From contig NC_088170.1 in assembly GCF_028769735.1 (NCBI RefSeq), positions 50,625,585-50,689,584 of the forward strand: DNA of 64,000 nucleotides, in the 5' to 3' direction. The position numbers and the translations under genes were made by a program. The stretch is from Zonotrichia leucophrys gambelii. Its lineage: Eukaryota > Chordata > Aves > Passeriformes > Passerellidae. Positions within the stretch are counted from its first letter, which is position 1. Each line of letters opens with the position of its first letter. Below the pieces are notes generated by a model. The model worked only from the letters and a program-made list of their open reading frames with translations. It had not been told where the DNA came from and did not search any database. Shown in pieces: positions 24,301 to 32,400 of the stretch.

Positions 24301-25088
24301 ACGCTTCTGCCCACACAGGTGAAAAGGCAGCGGATGTTCAGAAGCATCTGCTTCAAGCATTCGCTGTCTTGGGCATCCCTAGGGTCCTAAAAACAGACAA
24401 CGGCCCTGCGTACACTTCCAAGGAACTGCGGAGCTTCCTGCAACAATGGGGAATAGTTCATAAAACCGGCATCCCCTATTCCCCGACAGGCCAAGCCATG
24501 GTGGAAAGGGCCCACCAGAGCCTCAAAAAGATCCTGTCCCGACAACAACCGGCAATGAAGGTGGAGACCCCCCACGTCCAACTGTCAAGAGCTCTTTACA
24601 CCCTCAATTTTCTGAATTGCTCTTTTGACAGCCAAAATCCTCCAGTGGTCCGGCATTTCAGCAGTCACCAGCAGCTGCAGCCCAAAGCCAGGCCGCCAGT
24701 TCTTGTAAAGGATCCGGAGACCTGGCGGACGGAGGGCCCCTTTGACTTGGTGACTTGGGGGAGGGGATACGCTTGCGTGTCCACTCCCTCAGGCCCCAAG
24801 TGGGTTCCATCTAAGTGGGTCAGGCCCTTCGTCCCGAAGCAGAGGACCAAGACAGAGGCAGTACCGCAGGTCCGGCAAGCGTGTTGGCGTCGGCGAAGGA
24901 AGCAACACCACCAACCGTCTTCCTATTCTCCTGAGCTTCCCCCTGTTTTTGAAGAACCCTCCCCTCCAGCTTCTCCTCCACCCCTTGACCTCTTGTACCA
25001 CCTTTCCTCCTATTCCCCCCCAGCTCCAACCGTTACCCCTCGCATGTTTTATTTAAATTGGTTGTTTGGAGAGGAACCATTTCTGTGA
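21342..25088 (+). CDS. pol: pro-pol polyprotein (dUTPase-like, protease, RT, RNase H, integrase)
   Basis: A single open frame of about 1,248 codons reached by -1 frameshifting from gag. Residues are counted from codon 21348. About 50-155 is a dUTPase-like domain ([13 protein letters not shown] near its end). The aspartic protease has DTGAD at D200. Reverse transcriptase has its first catalytic Asp at about 397 and YMDD at 471-474. RNase H has FTDASG at D760. Integrase has an HHCC finger around 900-935, then catalytic D960, D1017 and E1053, a D,D(35)E spacing. All key residues are present and no internal stop interrupts them. The C-terminus is a proline-rich tail. The stop lies 50 bp before env, without overlap. 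Confidence 0.93.
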   Translation, partial: LSLERSPSLRDDKSTAGCSTTCGEGGDRRGPPTYMLPDLTYFSDVTLSTCGAVPAINTMSSASPYRLQLTRDLYIPSSNIQLVSVDLQHPGRWRKLRRCRWTVVGDTKHTPRDIHIVPGLVTTDRDRFAVGLYCVRPPLFLPKGQVIAQAIPVPEEDPWTISSEKTSPPTVAWAQLVGREKPRLTCQLSLGGDKKIVRGLLDTGADVTIIPSREWPSHWGLQSAAGTISGVGGLQLANQSKSIVQIKGPDGQLASIRPFVLDYTEPLWGRDLLAQWGAKIDLPKAPQVFRAVATEERRTWKLNWLSDEPVQVKQWPLNKQKLKALNELVQEQLLKGNLEETMSPWNSPVFVIKKPNKDKWRLLTDLRKINELIVEMGPLQPGMPSPAMLPQNWNLAVIDIKDCFFQIPLHPDDAPRFAFTVPSVNCESPAKRYHWRVLPQGMKNSPVICQWYVASLLSPIRTALGDAVIVHHYMDDILVCAPDHSLLAHALDLTTNALVAAGFELQQDKIQRMPPWKYLGLEITKRTIVPQKLAIRTKVQTLADVHQLCGSLNWVRPWLGISTEDLAPLFNLLKGGEGLSSPRALTPEAEVALERVQKAISTRQAHRYHPGLPFKFIVLGKLPHLHGIIHQWDDSPKDQGSGEKLLIIEWVFLSHHRSKRMTRPQELVAELILKARSRIRELAGCDFSCIHIPIELESGQLKLKTFEELLQTNEYLQFALDSYTGRIAVDRPAHKLFNSEFKLSLKKVQSREPLDALTVFTDASGASHKSVMTWKDPQTQQWETDVAVVEGSPQVAELDAVVRAFQRFPGPFNLVTDSAYVAGVVSRAESAVLQEVTNKRLFELLNRLVELVSHREHPFYVMHVRSHTDLPGFIAEGNRRADSLAAAAVSQAPLPDVFGQAKISHQLFHQNAPGLVRQFNLTQEQAKAIVATCPQCQHDQMPTVASGVNPRGLASCEVWQMDVTHIPSFGRLCYVHVSVDTFSGAIYASAHTGEKAADVQKHLLQAFAVLGIPRVLKTDNGPAYTSKELRSFLQQWGIVHKTGIPYSPTGQAMVERAHQSLKKILSRQQPAMKVETPHVQLSRALYTLNFLNCSFDSQNPPVVRHFSSHQQLQPKARPPVLVKDPETWRTEGPFDLVTWGRGYACVSTPSGPKWVPSKWVRPFVPKQRTKTEAVPQVRQACWRRRRKQHHQPSSYSPELPPVFEEPSPPASPPPLDLLYHLSSYSPPAPTVTPRMFYLNWLFGEEPFL
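21353..21415 (+). promoter_or_regulatory. Candidate frameshift-stimulating hairpin/pseudoknot
   Basis: Stem 1 is GCGCAG (21353-21358) with CTGCGC (21366-21371), a perfect 6-bp stem. The 7-nt loop is CCCCTCC. The last six loop bases (21360-21365) are complementary to GGAGGG at 21410-21415, which would make an H-type pseudoknot with a long second linker. The spacer from the heptamer is 10 nt, slightly longer than usual. Confidence 0.6.
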
Positions 25089-25122
25089 TTTCCATATACT
25101 TTTACCGCTCTCTTTTCATTTC

Positions 25123-25124
25123 AG
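25123..25124 (+). promoter_or_regulatory. env splice acceptor
   Basis: A pyrimidine-rich run (25101-25122) ends in CAG, 14 bases before the env ATG. It pairs logically with the leader donor at 19015. Confidence 0.7.
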
Positions 25125-25138
25125 TTACATCTCCCTGA

Positions 25139-26590
25139 ATGGCCCCCGCTTTGACAACGCTAGATCCCAACCCTTGTCTGATGTTGCTGATGCTGACGAC
25201 CTGCGGACTCCTTCTGCCACCTACGGAGCCGTGGGTCATTCCCCAGCCAAAAGTTAACGTCTGGCGTGCCTTGGCTCAATCGCTAGGACAGGACAGCATC
25301 TGCCTGGACACCGGCGCTGCAGAGGACCCGATGTCGTCCTGCCTTGTGGGGATCCCTTTCTCTCCAGGAGAGTTCCCCCCTGCCTTTCAGTCTGCCTTTT
25401 CCCCTATTTTGGCCCGGAGCCTTACTTTCCTACCTGGTTTTGAACCCAGTAATGCCTGGAGAGACGGAGTGGCGAGGCTGGATCCTGCGCCCTCCGAGCC
25501 CACAGAATTACATCTACTCGGTTCTGCCAATTCTACTATTTGTTTTCAGTTTGATTATACACTTACCCCCGTCGAGAAGGGCACTGAGGTGGTCCTGCAA
25601 GCAAAGAAAGAATATCAAGCAGACCGGTGGTGTCGGGCCGTTTTGAAGATCGTCGGCCCTACCACCACCAAGCGGACCCCTTATGCCCTTCCAAGAGGGG
25701 TGTTTTTGATTTGTGGCGACCGAGCGTGGGCAGGCATCCCCTCTGGTCTAGTCGGAGGGCCGTGCACCTTTGGTCGACTGACGCTGTTTACCCCCAATGT
25801 CACCCAAATTATCAATTGGAAAAAGACCAACATCACATCTGAATTGGCTAGATCCAAAAGAGATCTTAAAGATCTCACTGAGGACTGTGATGATGAAATT
25901 ACTCATTGGTCCCATTCAAAGTCGGTTGCCTTTACCATCTTGTTGCCTTGGGTATCGGTAGCCAAATCTCTAGGTGAATTGGGCCGCCTAGAGTGTTGGG
26001 TGGCTAAACAAGCCAATCTTACTTCAGCCGCGCTATACGACCTCCTTACAGACGAGGAAATAACAAGGCAGGCGACACTCCAGAACAGGGCAGCAATAGA
26101 TTTTCTATTGCTGCTTCATCACCATCACTGTGAAGAGTTTGAGGGCCTCTGCTGCATGAACCTGTCCTCCAGAGCCGAGGACGCCAGGCACTCAATAAAA
26201 GGACTACAAGACCTCGTCCATCAGGTCAAGCAGGAAACATCAGACTGGCTGGGAGACATCTTCAAGGGTTGGGGCCTCAGCGGGTGGGCCAGTTCAGTTT
26301 TAGAATCAGTTTCTAAGATTGTTTTGAGTTTGATTGTACTTTTAGTTTTGTTCATGTTGATCCGCGGTTTGGTCCAAAAATTAATAGCCAGAGCAACAAC
26401 TATGGCTGCCAATCATGCCACAATTCCCCAAGAGGAACCTTTCGAGCTGGAGGACCTCTCCTCAGAGGCCGAGAGAGCTGCAGACGAGGAGGGGTCAACC
26501 GAGCCGCCCCAAGAACATCTGTGGGCTGGCGAACTCCAGCTCGAAGAAGGCGAAGATTGGCAGGACCGGCCGCGGACACCTTCTTTTTAA
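25139..26590 (+). CDS. env: env glycoprotein, open over full length (483 aa)
   Basis: Receptor-binding and fusion glycoprotein precursor. It has an N-terminal hydrophobic signal segment (within residues 1-28). The surface subunit is short, about 241 aa. A furin site, RSKR, lies at 238-241. The transmembrane subunit has a heptad-like helix, a QNRAAIDFLL segment, a CX6CC motif (C331, C338, C339) and a membrane anchor at about 394-411, followed by a roughly 70-residue acidic tail. NX[ST] sites occur in both subunits. The CX6CC motif with the AIDFLL segment resembles alpharetroviral and gamma-type Env. Four consecutive histidines (327-330) sit just before the first Cys. No stop or frameshift was seen. 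Expression needs the spliced mRNA described above. Confidence 0.92.
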   Translation: MAPALTTLDPNPCLMLLMLTTCGLLLPPTEPWVIPQPKVNVWRALAQSLGQDSICLDTGAAEDPMSSCLVGIPFSPGEFPPAFQSAFSPILARSLTFLPGFEPSNAWRDGVARLDPAPSEPTELHLLGSANSTICFQFDYTLTPVEKGTEVVLQAKKEYQADRWCRAVLKIVGPTTTKRTPYALPRGVFLICGDRAWAGIPSGLVGGPCTFGRLTLFTPNVTQIINWKKTNITSELARSKRDLKDLTEDCDDEITHWSHSKSVAFTILLPWVSVAKSLGELGRLECWVAKQANLTSAALYDLLTDEEITRQATLQNRAAIDFLLLLHHHHCEEFEGLCCMNLSSRAEDARHSIKGLQDLVHQVKQETSDWLGDIFKGWGLSGWASSVLESVSKIVLSLIVLLVLFMLIRGLVQKLIARATTMAANHATIPQEEPFELEDLSSEAERAADEEGSTEPPQEHLWAGELQLEEGEDWQDRPRTPSF

Positions 26591-26628
26591 GTTATACGGA
26601 CATTCCTGTTTTCTTTATTTTATTTGTT

Positions 26629-26642
26629 AAGAAACGGGGAGA
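26629..26642 (+). other. Polypurine tract
   Basis: AAGAAACGGGGAGA directly abuts the 3' LTR and is the expected plus-strand primer. It is interrupted by a single C. Confidence 0.75.
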
Positions 26643-27329
26643 TGTTGTAGTGTGTTTTAAGTTTTTCAGTTTACTCCCCCATTTTATGTAATGTACCCTC
26701 TTTTGTTCTTTGTAAATGGTTCCTCTCTCCCCAGTTTTTCCCGCCACTGCCTCCTTGTCAGTTAAGTTGCTTAGTTACCGTGCTATTTTTAGTTGCTAAT
26801 GTTACAGTTTGTATGACCGCTCCTCCCTCATCCCACCTTATAAGTAGATGTTTTTCTCCTCCCTGGGCACAGTCAATCATCCCCCACTCCTCCCAGGTTT
26901 CGAGAACCTTCTCCTCTCTGGGGGTTGTGATTGGCTGTGGTCCCGGGGCCCCTCCTTTACTTTGTATTCATTGGTTTCTAGTGTATGTCAGTTACGTTCA
27001 GTACCTCCCTTTGAGTTTCCCCATTGGATAGCTGGGCTCCCCTCCTCTCTCCTCCCCTTCCCTATAAAACCTTGTCTCTCCCCCTGTTCGGGGCCATTTT
27101 GCTGGTTGGTGCCCCTCCTTGTTGGTGCCTCCGGATCACCCAATAAACCGACTGTTCACCCCCAGCAAGTGGTCACCTCCTTATTCGTCTCGCGTGCGCA
27201 ACTCCGAGCTCTTCCTCCAGCCCAGCCTGAGGCCAAGACGCCAAAGGGAGCTGGCTTCCTATGCGCAGGGGCGTTGGCCTTCACACCCCTCGAGCTAGCC
27301 GGATTTAGGGCCGCGTTCGCCCTCGCGCA
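26643..27329 (+). repeat. 3' LTR (687 bp)
   Basis: Same boundaries (TGTTGTAG...GCGCA) as the 5' LTR. TATAAAA is at 27063-27069 and AATAAA at 27142-27147. Differences from the 5' copy are in R/U5 and late U3. The first 370 bp are identical by eye. Confidence 0.95.
27142..27147 (+). terminator. Retroviral poly(A) signal AATAAA (3' LTR)
   Basis: This is the signal expected to end the viral transcript. Cleavage would fall about 15-25 bp further on, at the R/U5 border. Confidence 0.8.
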
Positions 27330-27335
27330 ATTCTC
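27330..27335. repeat. Target-site duplication, right copy (ATTCTC)
   Basis: Identical to 18084-18089. It confirms that both LTR ends and the internal region come from one integration event. Confidence 0.9.
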
Positions 27336-27381
27336 CTCTCTCTACTGTCAGTAAAGCTGTATGAATAATAATGAAACTGAG

Positions 27382-27799
27382 TGGGGTATTTGCAGGGGTC
27401 CCCAGGATGAGGTAAGAGATGAATGAATTTGACTCCATGTTTCTAGAAGGCTAATTTATTATTTTATGATATTATCTTATATAAAAGAATACTATACTAA
27501 AACTATACTAAAGAATAGAGAAAGGATACATACAGAAGGCTTAACAAGAATGATAATGAAAAACTCTTGACTGACTTCTCAGAGTCTGACGCAGCTGATG
27601 GTGATTGGTCATTAAGTGAAAACAATTTGCATTAAACTAATCAAACATACACCTGTTGGTAAACAATCTCCAGCTACATTCTAAAGCAGAAAAACAGGGA
27701 GAAGCAAATGAGATAATATTGTTTTTTCTCTGAGGTTTCTCAGCTTCCCAGGAGAAGGAAACCTGGCAAAGGGATTTTTCAGAAAATATGATAGTGACA
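27382..27799 (-). mobile_element. Solitary LTR, ERVL-type songbird family
   Basis: Read on the minus strand it begins TGTCACTATCATATTTTC and ends GCAAATACCCCA. It carries 'tttctgaaaaatccctttgc', 'ctgggaagctgagaaacctc' and 'tattctttagtatag' stretches that I recognise from an LTR very common in passerine genomes. AATAAA is present near 27460 on the minus strand. No internal region and no clean TSD are visible, so it is read as an older solo LTR. The ERVL label is from memory of the family. Confidence 0.65.
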
Positions 27800-28930
27800 T
27801 GTGAGCAATTTGGCTAAGCATCATACCTCAGTGCAGGTGTCCAATCCATACTGATCAAAGAGATGATGTCAGAAAATAACAATACTTCAAATTATGTTCA
27901 CTTACATTTCCATTAAATATTGGCTTGACTGTCTAAAACACACTGTGTGTTATCATATAAGAAGGCTGATATATGTTGTTATAGATGTGTTCCTACTTCC
28001 ATGTATAAAACCTTCTGTCTTCCTCTCCCTCCCCTCTCTCACAACAAAGATTGGCAGATATTGCTGGTCTGCATGTTTCAGAAAATGCTGCTAGCTCACC
28101 ATCATTCACTGCTAAATAGAAAAAAAGGAAAAAAACCCAAAAAACAACCACATCAGAAAAACAAATAAACAGCACAAAGTTTAATCTTTCTTTTTGCATT
28201 TCTTCTTACCGAAAGATGGCTGTCAATAAAAATGATATCAGAATAATATAAAATCTTTTAGCAGAAACTATAATGTAGCTATACATTTAGAATGAAGACT
28301 TGAAGGGCTCTCTCCAGCTGCACATCAGTCAGTGACAGCAAGCAACAGCCATTAAAAGAATAGCCACTAGAGGCCTTCAGTCGCTTGTCCGGTCAGAAGT
28401 GGTGAAGGCACAGCCCCCTGCCCACCCAGGGCTTGTTACCCTTAAATCTCCGGGTCACTCTGTCCATTCCCCCAGCAGAGCACAATTCTCCACGTGAACA
28501 AAAATCTCACAGGTGCTCCAAATGGACATGAACAGCTGATTCTCACTCTGGTAGTCCTGGAAGAAATAAGGGAATTAATAAAAAATTCAGTTGTGTGATT
28601 TGTCACAGACAGCATGTGCCACTGTGGGAGCAGTGATCCCCACAGCTGCTGGCACGCCGACCTCCTCCCCTTGGCTGCCTTTCCACAGATCCCAACTGCT
28701 GCAAACACCTTGCTGGGATAACAGCATTCCACGAGAAAACTGTGAGAGGAAGTCCACTGAACAACAGCAAGGGTGTTTTATTTCACGCCCCTGTGACAGC
28801 TCGGGATTAAATGGATTTTCATTGTTCTTTCCCCACTGCAATGTGGACACGATGCCAGTGTCAGTGCGCCCGGGGTTTTATTTGGTGCCGCCCCCCCGTC
28901 TGCGAGGCTGGTATTCTCCCACTAGCTGCC
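27800..28930. other. LMOD2 upstream region, nothing specific recognised
   Basis: Non-coding sequence between the retroelement cluster and the LMOD2 promoter. There are short open frames only. Confidence 0.5.
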
Positions 28931-28934
28931 TGCT

Positions 28935-28979
28935 CTAAATATGGCCATGGCCAGTGTGTCAATAATCCCCCTCTTTAAG
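28935..28979 (+). promoter_or_regulatory. Candidate LMOD2 core promoter with CArG/MEF2-like box
   Basis: CTAAATATGG at 28935-28944 is one mismatch from a CArG box (reverse complement CCATATTTAG) and also resembles a MEF2 site. A TATA-like CTTTAAG follows at about 28973-28979. Spacing to the LMOD2 ATG (about 250 bp) suits a short 5' UTR. SRF and MEF2 drive many striated-muscle genes. Assignment here is inference. Confidence 0.35.
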
Positions 28980-29225
28980 GGACTTGCAAACATTAGTGTT
29001 GGGACATTCTTGCTGTTCAGATGTCTAGCTGACGTCTGATGCTTAAAACGGAGCATGCTTTCATCCCTTCATGCATTGTCGTAAGCCCCCGATGATTACT
29101 CTTAAAAGGGTGCCTCTGGCTATGCAGGGAAACAGTTGCTGACCACACCAGACACAGCTTGCCTGCTTCAGCCTTCTTGAATGCCTGGTCAGTGTAGCTT
29201 TGTACCAGCCTGACCAAGCAGGACC

Positions 29226-29498
29226 ATGTCTACCTTTGGGTACAGAAGAGAGCTCAGTAAATATGAAGACATTGATGAAGATGAGCTCCTCGCCTCTCTC
29301 ACTGAAGAGGAGCTCAAGGAGCTGGAGCGGGAGCTGGAGGACATAGAGCCCGACCGTAACCTCCCAGTGGGACAGCGTCAGAAGAGCCTGACGGAGAAAA
29401 CCCCAACAGGGACTTTCAGCAGGGAGGCACTGATGGCCTACTGGGAGAGGGAGACCAAGAAACTCCTGGAAAAAGAGAGGTTGGGTGCATGCGAGAAG
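29226..29498 (+). CDS. LMOD2: LMOD2 coding exon 1
   Basis: 91 codons from ATG 29226 to the donor GT at 29499-29500 (GAGAAG|GTAAGG). The frame stays open past the donor for a few codons to a TGA, so the exon end is set by the donor and by family similarity. Confidence 0.95.
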
Positions 29499-32400
29499 GT
29501 AAGGTGCTGAGGCATTTGCTGTTTCCTGTAAATATTTGGTTTTATTCTGCATTGGCATGATCTCACTGACTGATTTAATTTCTTTTCAGTCTCTTGTGGC
29601 ATTTTTAAGAACATTGTTAGCCATACCTCTGTGCCTGCTAAAGCACTGAGTATTAAGTCAGAGAGTATTTGATCTCTCTGCAGTTACCTTAAGTGCTCAG
29701 TTCAGAACAGAAGAAAGTGCCATAAAAACTATCATTAGTGATTAAAACAGGAACAAAAATTAAAGGGCATTTTAGAAATTATTAATAGCTAGAGATGTGG
29801 GCTTTTGGATAGTATTTGATTTTATGAAAGCTACACATAATGCCTTTTCCTTTCCTTAAAAACAACCAGTATTGACTGCTGAGGAACATGTAAGGAAGAT
29901 AATTTTGAATACATGTTATGTCAGAAGCTGAGTAAGCGGATGCCAGGCTTTGTGCTTGCTGGAAGAAAGCAGCTTGTGTTGCAGTCAGCAGCTTGTGTTG
30001 CTTTGTTCCTGCTGAGGATCCTTGGCATGGTTCAGGGGTCTTCTGGCAACTGTAGTCAGAGGGCAGCTGGACATTATTTAAAAAGTGGCCTTGGATGGAG
30101 TAATCAGTCAAACCATTTAACTGCATTCCCAAAAAAACAACCAGTAGTGTTTGTTAGGCAACTCCTTCCCCAAAATAAAAATGTTAGTAATAAAAGCCAT
30201 TTCCTGAACTGCAAATGAAGAGTACAGCTGGGGAGGAGTGAAGGGCTCAGTCTTGGCAAGCAGTGAGCACTCTCAGTCTCAGCTGATGTCCATGTTGGCA
30301 CTCCTGATCCTTTCTAAAAGTGTATGTGAGACTGAGCCCAACCAAAAAGCAAATTCTATTTTCATGATGGCTCCATGTAATTTAAAAGCAAAGAGGGGAC
30401 TTAGGGATTTTAAAGCACTGCTTCCTACCAAGCTTTTACTGTGCTTATAGGAACACATTTTCCCATGTTTAAGCAGAAAGTAATACAACAAAGACAGCAA
30501 AACTTAACTCAGAACCTCTAACAGCCTTGATGCAGGAGCTTATTTCATTTGCAAGGAAATAATTGCAGTTTATACATTAGATAAAATATCTTCCTAGAGG
30601 AAAGTCAGATGTATTAAGTTACTCTGCAATATCCAGGATGTTTTTACATGTAAGTATTTTCTCTTGTTTGTGAATGGAGGTATAAGGTCTTTGCAGGCAA
30701 GAGCACAGACCAGTAGCTGTCAGCAGACCATTAGTATCAGCTTGCAGACATCGACTTCACTCCCTGTTTGTCAGCCCTAGAGAGTAAATGGCAAGATTAA
30801 TGTTTATTTCCAGCTTAGCCTGGAACTCGAAACCTGGGCACTTCTAAAAAACCTGCTGAACAGATCTAGCTCTGTGTCTTACACAATGGCAGGATCTTTT
30901 TTTTTTTTTTCTTTTTCCATATATATACAGCATTAATGATGGGTACTGGCTATACCTCCAAGTCCTGGCAAAAGACTCTATACTTTTTGATCTGAGAAAA
31001 AACTTCCAGAATGCATCTTTAAATAATAAAAGGTTGATATGCTAATATAGAGGTTGCAAAGACTCTCTCCACTGATGGCAATGAGAAAGGTCCTTGAAAA
31101 CAATTTTCTTGCTTTCAACTGTCTGGAAATTATGCACCTTTATCTAAGATGGTTATTCATGCTCCTTCTATAGTTAGTGGTGACAGATCAGCTGGTCCAA
31201 AAGGCATACAACTTGCAGATAGCCTTTTAGGGTGAATAACTTGTCCTCCCAAGATATTTAACTCAGCATTGACTCTTTTAGTCCTAACTTTTCATTATAT
31301 CACTCCCAAAAAGTAAAATGAAGCCCTACAGGTTGCCTGCAGCTGTCCTGAGCCACAGTGCTGCTACAGTAAGAATATGTCTCTCCATGTTAAATTTCAA
31401 AATTATCATGCAGATTATTATGACACCAGAAAATGTACCTGACAGGCAAATAAATTCTGCCTTTGACCTCAGAAATGCCACTCAAAAAAAAAAAAATCAA
31501 GTAGGTTTTTATTAATTTAACATCACTAAACATATCAATAGTAAATTTAAAGGCACCTCCTTCTGCTCATCAGTATATATTCCTCAAGATATAAAACCAA
31601 AGCCATGAAGACAGGGTTTTTGATACCTGCTGTTTCCAGGTGTTATAGCCCCACACATATATAGAAGATACAGATACAAATCTTAATCCCATAATAAGCC
31701 TATAGGTAGCACAGTATCTCTCAGCATAAGGGCCTTGCTGCACATGTTCTACAGGAGAAGCAATGGGGCTGGGTCCTACAAGAGCTCTGTGTGCAGGCCA
31801 GTGCAGTCAGACCCTGCAAGACCCCAGGTACTGAGTGCTCAGGAACATCAGGCACAAACAACTCAATGTCCTGTTTCATTAAGAGTCACAGTTCTGCAAA
31901 CATTACAATTAGCATCTTTTTTTTTTGCATATGTCCCAGCACAGAATCCTACTGAAAATTGTGGAACAGTACCCTGCATTTTAACAGGTCTCTATTTTCA
32001 GAGACAGATAACTAAGCAAACCTAAAACTGCACAGGTTGTCTAAAAATAGGCTGTCCTGCTAGTAACACTTTTGTTTTCCAGAAAGAGAATCACTGTGTC
32101 TCTGCACAGTGTACTCACTTTGCTAAATACAATCTAGTATTTTACAGAGATTAAAACACAAGTATTGCTAAAGTAGAGCTTACAGAACAATTATAATTCA
32201 TCCAAAGTTTTACATTTACAATTGTAAAGAAAAATGTGTACCTATAGTTTTGCCAGTAGGCAAAACATGACATGGAAGATCTTTTGAGCAAGAGGTTTAA
32301 GGTTGGTTGTAGATTCTGGGTTCTGTAACACCCCATAGATCCCCATCACACTTCTGGGGTCCTCCATGGGAAGAGTGAGTCTTTCCTGAGGTAGAGACCT

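Larger units (their letters stand above)
18090..27329 (+). mobile_element. Full-length endogenous retrovirus (class II, alpha/beta-like), 9.24 kb
   Basis: Order: 5' LTR, tRNA-Lys-type primer site, leader with splice donor, gag (frameshifted), slippery site, pro-pol, env, polypurine tract, 3' LTR, all flanked by a 6-bp TSD. The two LTRs differ by about 7 substitutions and 3 small indels over 685 bp, so insertion was recent. The element mixes traits. The 6-bp TSD, Lys primer and dUTPase-like domain before protease recall betaretroviruses. The single -1 shift into one pro-pol frame and the transmembrane Env subunit recall alpharetroviruses. There is one zinc knuckle in place of the two usual in both groups. 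Gag is interrupted, so this copy should not be autonomous. The precise family name was not determined. Confidence 0.95.
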
